37,315 nt of DNA from a virus. Within the stretch, counting starts at the first letter, position 1, and each line of letters starts with the position of its first letter. A program made the translations under genes and the position numbers. The notes beneath the pieces are model-generated. The model did no database searches, was not told the origin of the DNA, and saw only the letters and a program-made list of their open reading frames with translations. Shown in pieces: positions 37,276-37,315 of this stretch. Location of the stretch: positions 1 to 37,315 of the IMG/VR virus record IMGVR_UViG_3300005542_000005; one strand, 5' to 3'.

Positions 37276-37315
37276 AATTGTGTTTCTCATGAATCCGGTT
37301 TTCATGGATTCACGC
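37276..37315. repeat. Right copy of 40-bp terminal direct repeat
   Basis: Identical to bases 1-40. Joining the two copies gives a circular map of 37275 bp with divergent gene blocks on either side of the junction. Confidence 0.9.

Noticed and set aside
1-37315. 40-bp terminal repeat as a true physical end repeat
   Set aside because: Too short and too like an assembler overlap; no end-specific gene arrangement supports fixed termini. Mapping reads across the junction would settle it.

Overview
The window reads as one complete, AT-rich tailed-phage genome of about 37.3 kb. The first 40 bases (1-40) recur exactly as the last 40 (37276-37315). The map is therefore closed, either circular or circularly permuted, and an arbitrary cut lies in a divergent intergenic region. 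Virion genes are of short-tailed (podovirus, P22/N4-like) type: large terminase, P22-type portal, scaffold, N4-gp56-type coat protein, connector and tail-hub proteins, three probable ejection proteins, and fibres with S74 autocleaving chaperone domains. No DNA polymerase, integrase or endolysin is recognisable. The host cannot be read directly. Low G+C and two small secreted-looking ankyrin-repeat proteins suggest a bacterium living in or with eukaryotic cells (inference).

Layout. (1) 190-3400, plus strand: a small HTH-like protein, an AT-rich segment with an inverted repeat, a foldable leader, a winged-helix replication-type protein, RusA resolvase, a stand-alone primase zinc-finger protein and a probable small terminase. 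(2) 3392-5189: small genes, including two ankyrin-repeat proteins and a Cys/Thr/Pro-rich membrane-anchored protein. (3) 5186-7326: large terminase, a LAGLIDADG protein, a tRNA-Cys on a tRNA-Tyr-like scaffold, and a degenerate tRNA-like element. (4) 7351-7922: control region with three repeated promoters (TTGTGG boxes), four hairpin terminators and a ribbon-helix-helix (RHH) gene. (5) 7961-26624: head, neck, tail and ejection genes. The coat gene is cut into three exons by two group I introns; the second intron carries a LAGLIDADG gene on the opposite strand. A freestanding HNH endonuclease gene sits among the tail genes. (6) 26621-27803, minus strand: four small genes (two DNA-binding, two membrane) behind a palindromic operator. 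(7) 27947-32630, plus strand: fibres and accessory tail proteins. (8) 32749-35939, minus strand: early operon with a RecT/Red-beta annealing protein, an RHH protein and mostly unknown genes, behind a promoter with 24-bp-spaced operator repeats. (9) 36102-37143, minus strand: four membrane or secreted proteins, including tandem 56-aa paralogues that resemble holins.

How it fits together. Host polymerase probably replicates the genome, with the phage supplying initiator, primase accessory, annealing protein and resolvase. Terminase, portal and scaffold build and fill the head. Correct coat protein requires RNA splicing. The most unusual regulatory feature is shared by the two freestanding homing-endonuclease-type genes: each has an extended -10 promoter inside the loop of a hairpin whose 3' arm hides the ribosome binding site. 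Transcripts reading in from upstream should be translationally silent, while transcripts from the internal promoter should be translatable. Other points of note are the Tyr-like tRNA with Cys identity elements, an unexplained pseudoknotted RNA upstream of the coat gene, and the tandem promoter-terminator cassettes. All calls come from reading the sequence; no searches or folding programs were run.
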